Assembly (NCBI GenBank): GCA_963726785.1
Contig: CAVSDJ010000008.1
Location: forward strand, 1,550,001-1,614,000
Reading direction: 5' to 3'
DNA: 64,000 nucleotides
Origin: DATEKX01 sp963726785
Lineage (GTDB): Bacteria > Acidobacteriota > Blastocatellia > UBA7656
Position 1 is the stretch's first letter; each line of letters opens with the position of its first letter. Of the stretch, positions 62,528-64,000 are shown in pieces. The notes beneath the pieces were generated by a model, which searched no databases, was not told the origin of the DNA, and saw only the letters and a program-made list of their open reading frames with translations. Position numbers and translations under genes: made by a program.

Positions 62528-64000
62528 CTACCGCTTCCGCGGCGGGCGCGAATCCACCTGCAGCCTCGGCGCTGCCTCGCGGCGAAGTTCCGAAGCGTCC
62601 GGCCTATGCGGTGAGAATTTTTCTTCGAGCCAGGCGATTACCCGCGCCACGGCCACCACGGGAATCAACAGGATGCGGGCCAACACCATCAACAACCTCG
62701 GCCACACCGGCGGCACCTGAACAACTGGAAGCGATTCGGTCTCTCCGTGGTCGCCGAGAATTTGACCCGCTGTCTCCAATGCGGCAGAGACAGCTCCCTC
62801 CATGCACGCCAAATCGATGGCGTTTTTTACGAAGTCTCCAGCCAGGTAGAGGTTCTTGATCTTCGATTTTGGCCGTGGCCGGTTTGGCCAGGCTCCAATC
62901 GTGTTGATGAACAAGGGCACGCCCGTGTTAGGATTCAGCTCCCAATTTTCAACATCGGCTGGTGTAATTGGTAGGTACTCGCCGATCTCTTTCAACAGCA
63001 GGTTTTTCGCGCCTTCCTCGCTCACCTGATTCAACGGTCCGTAGTTACTCGATATGAAGGAAAGCTGGGGTTTGCCATCCAGCTCCTGCCAGAAGCGCCC
63101 AACATCGATTAGCGAAAGCGCGTAGTGGCTTCCGTGAAGAAAGACGTGTTCCCGAGGCAGGTCTGGCAGCTCTCGCCGCAGGCGGAGGTGTAAGGCGGCC
63201 ATGGGTTGAGCTTCGAGAAAATGCATGTTGCCTAGCTCGGGATCTGCTTCGTAAAGGCTTTCATGGAGCCAGGTCCGAGTGACCTCAAAGGGGGTGCAAA
63301 GGGCATACACATCGGCAGACACCTCTGTTCCGTCGCGCAGAGCTACGGCAGCGACGCCGCCTTCACGCATCACCACACCACTTACGTCGGAGTCATATCG
63401 AATCTCGACCCCCAGCGCTTCAAGCTCGCGCACCTGCGGATCGATGAAAACCGTTTGCAGATCCCCCGGTAGTATTGACAGGAACGGACTGGCTTGCCGC
63501 ACCCAGTAGCTGGCGATTCGTTTGGCGGTCATTGCGCTGAGGTCATAAAAGGGGATGGCGGACGCCTTGAGAACGTTCTCCTGGCCGAGTTCTGCGACCG
63601 ACTCGCTCGTGTACCACTTCCCGCGTATCAGGCCGACCTGGCTCACACGGTCCAGGAAGCTCTTCTCGGAGAGCGGACGGCTGATCATATCCAGCACTGA
63701 GTAGTTATACAGGATGTTGTGGTACCACGGCAGGAGGCCGTCAAAGGTGTTGTGCCAAATCGCGGAAAGGCTCGAAGTCCCGCGCACGGTAATTTTTTGC
63801 GGATACGCGCCGGGCAAGAGGAAGTGGTAGCGATCAAAGTCGATTAGCCGCACGCCAATGCGTTCAACGATGGCTCGGACATTGGGATACCACTGGGGGA
63901 AGACATGATAACCGTGTTCGACCAGTCGTCCGTTCTTGAAATCGGAGCCAGCCTTCCCTCCCAGACGCCTGGAGCGTTCGAGAAGTATCACCCGCCAGCG
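62528..64000 (-). CDS. Phytoene-desaturase-like FAD-dependent oxidoreductase (5' end outside window)
   Basis: The C-terminal 491 residues of a flavoprotein of the phytoene desaturase / hydroxysqualene dehydroxylase-like family; the frame runs to the window edge (RWRVILLERSRRLGG), so the GxGxxG part lies beyond. Visible tracts are GGKAGSDFKNGRLVEHGYHV, WYTSESVAELGQENVLKASA and, near the C-terminus, LYLAGDFVKNAIDLACMEGA, the FAD-binding GD motif, then AALETAGQIL. A hydrophobic C-terminal stretch near WPRLLMVLARILLIPVVAVA suggests membrane association. It probably acts on a carotenoid or squalene-type lipid. Confidence 0.85.
   Translation of the reverse strand, partial: RWRVILLERSRRLGGKAGSDFKNGRLVEHGYHVFPQWYPNVRAIVERIGVRLIDFDRYHFLLPGAYPQKITVRGTSSLSAIWHNTFDGLLPWYHNILYNYSVLDMISRPLSEKSFLDRVSQVGLIRGKWYTSESVAELGQENVLKASAIPFYDLSAMTAKRIASYWVRQASPFLSILPGDLQTVFIDPQVRELEALGVEIRYDSDVSGVVMREGGVAAVALRDGTEVSADVYALCTPFEVTRTWLHESLYEADPELGNMHFLEAQPMAALHLRLRRELPDLPREHVFLHGSHYALSLIDVGRFWQELDGKPQLSFISSNYGPLNQVSEEGAKNLLLKEIGEYLPITPADVENWELNPNTGVPLFINTIGAWPNRPRPKSKIKNLYLAGDFVKNAIDLACMEGAVSAALETAGQILGDHGETESLPVVQVPPVWPRLLMVLARILLIPVVAVARVIAWLEEKFSPHRPDASELRREAAPRLQVDSRPPRKR

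Overview
The window is a mosaic bacterial chromosome segment, most likely from a free-living soil or sediment bacterium. The organism cannot be fixed from sequence alone. Serine-hydrolase paralogues, secreted beta-propeller proteins, a GH15 glucoamylase and dispersed palindromes built around a CACCGCAGAG core would fit Acidobacteriota (Blastocatellia-like), but that is a low-confidence inference. Base composition shifts sharply between neighbours (AT-rich at 0.5-1.7 kb, GC-rich at 1.8-17 kb and 53.9-60.8 kb), which suggests assembly from several sources. No tRNA, rRNA, transposase, integrase or CRISPR array was seen.

Layout. 0.5-1.7 kb: an AT-rich secreted beta-lactamase-fold hydrolase. 1.8-17.2 kb: a minus-strand operon of a PhoD-like phosphatase (one frameshift), a DUF6603 protein (1172 aa) and three large uncharacterised proteins (966, 1572 and 588 aa). 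17.7-22.2 kb: a small membrane protein, then an ECF sigma / anti-sigma-like / Spy-like / secreted propeller operon. 22.5-31.6 kb: a LytS-type kinase with a frameshifted LytTR regulator, a badly frameshifted serine hydrolase, glucoamylase, an intact serine hydrolase and a DUF1330 protein. 31.7-34.8 kb: an orphan 523-aa protein and a small cluster of integron attC-like sites carrying yhbY and a hypothetical gene on the minus strand. 34.8-39.4 kb: a BamB-like propeller followed by a decay belt (M20 hydrolase with a stop codon, GH3 tail, frameshifted epoxide hydrolase, two truncated gene starts). 39.4-43 kb: an overlapping pair of PLP decarboxylase and MddA-type S-methyltransferase, divergent from a hydrolase-LuxR fusion. 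43.6-49.9 kb: a ThDP 2-keto-acid decarboxylase and flavin amine oxidase pair, an amino-acid permease and a TauD-like dioxygenase. 50.2-53.9 kb: a NarL-type regulator with two tandem kinases, both damaged. 53.9-60.8 kb: two more giant uncharacterised proteins (859 aa with a truncated start, and 1448 aa). 61-64 kb: small hypothetical genes, another attC-like site and a phytoene-desaturase-like flavoprotein running off the edge.

The strongest candidate for an undescribed system is the set of giant proteins in two loci (1.8-17.2 kb and 53.9-60.8 kb). None has a signal peptide that I can see, none has a known enzymatic motif apart from the PhoD-like member, and the long reading frames are intact while many ordinary genes nearby are broken. 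The repeated single-base frameshifts elsewhere are either real decay or assembly errors; reads would decide.
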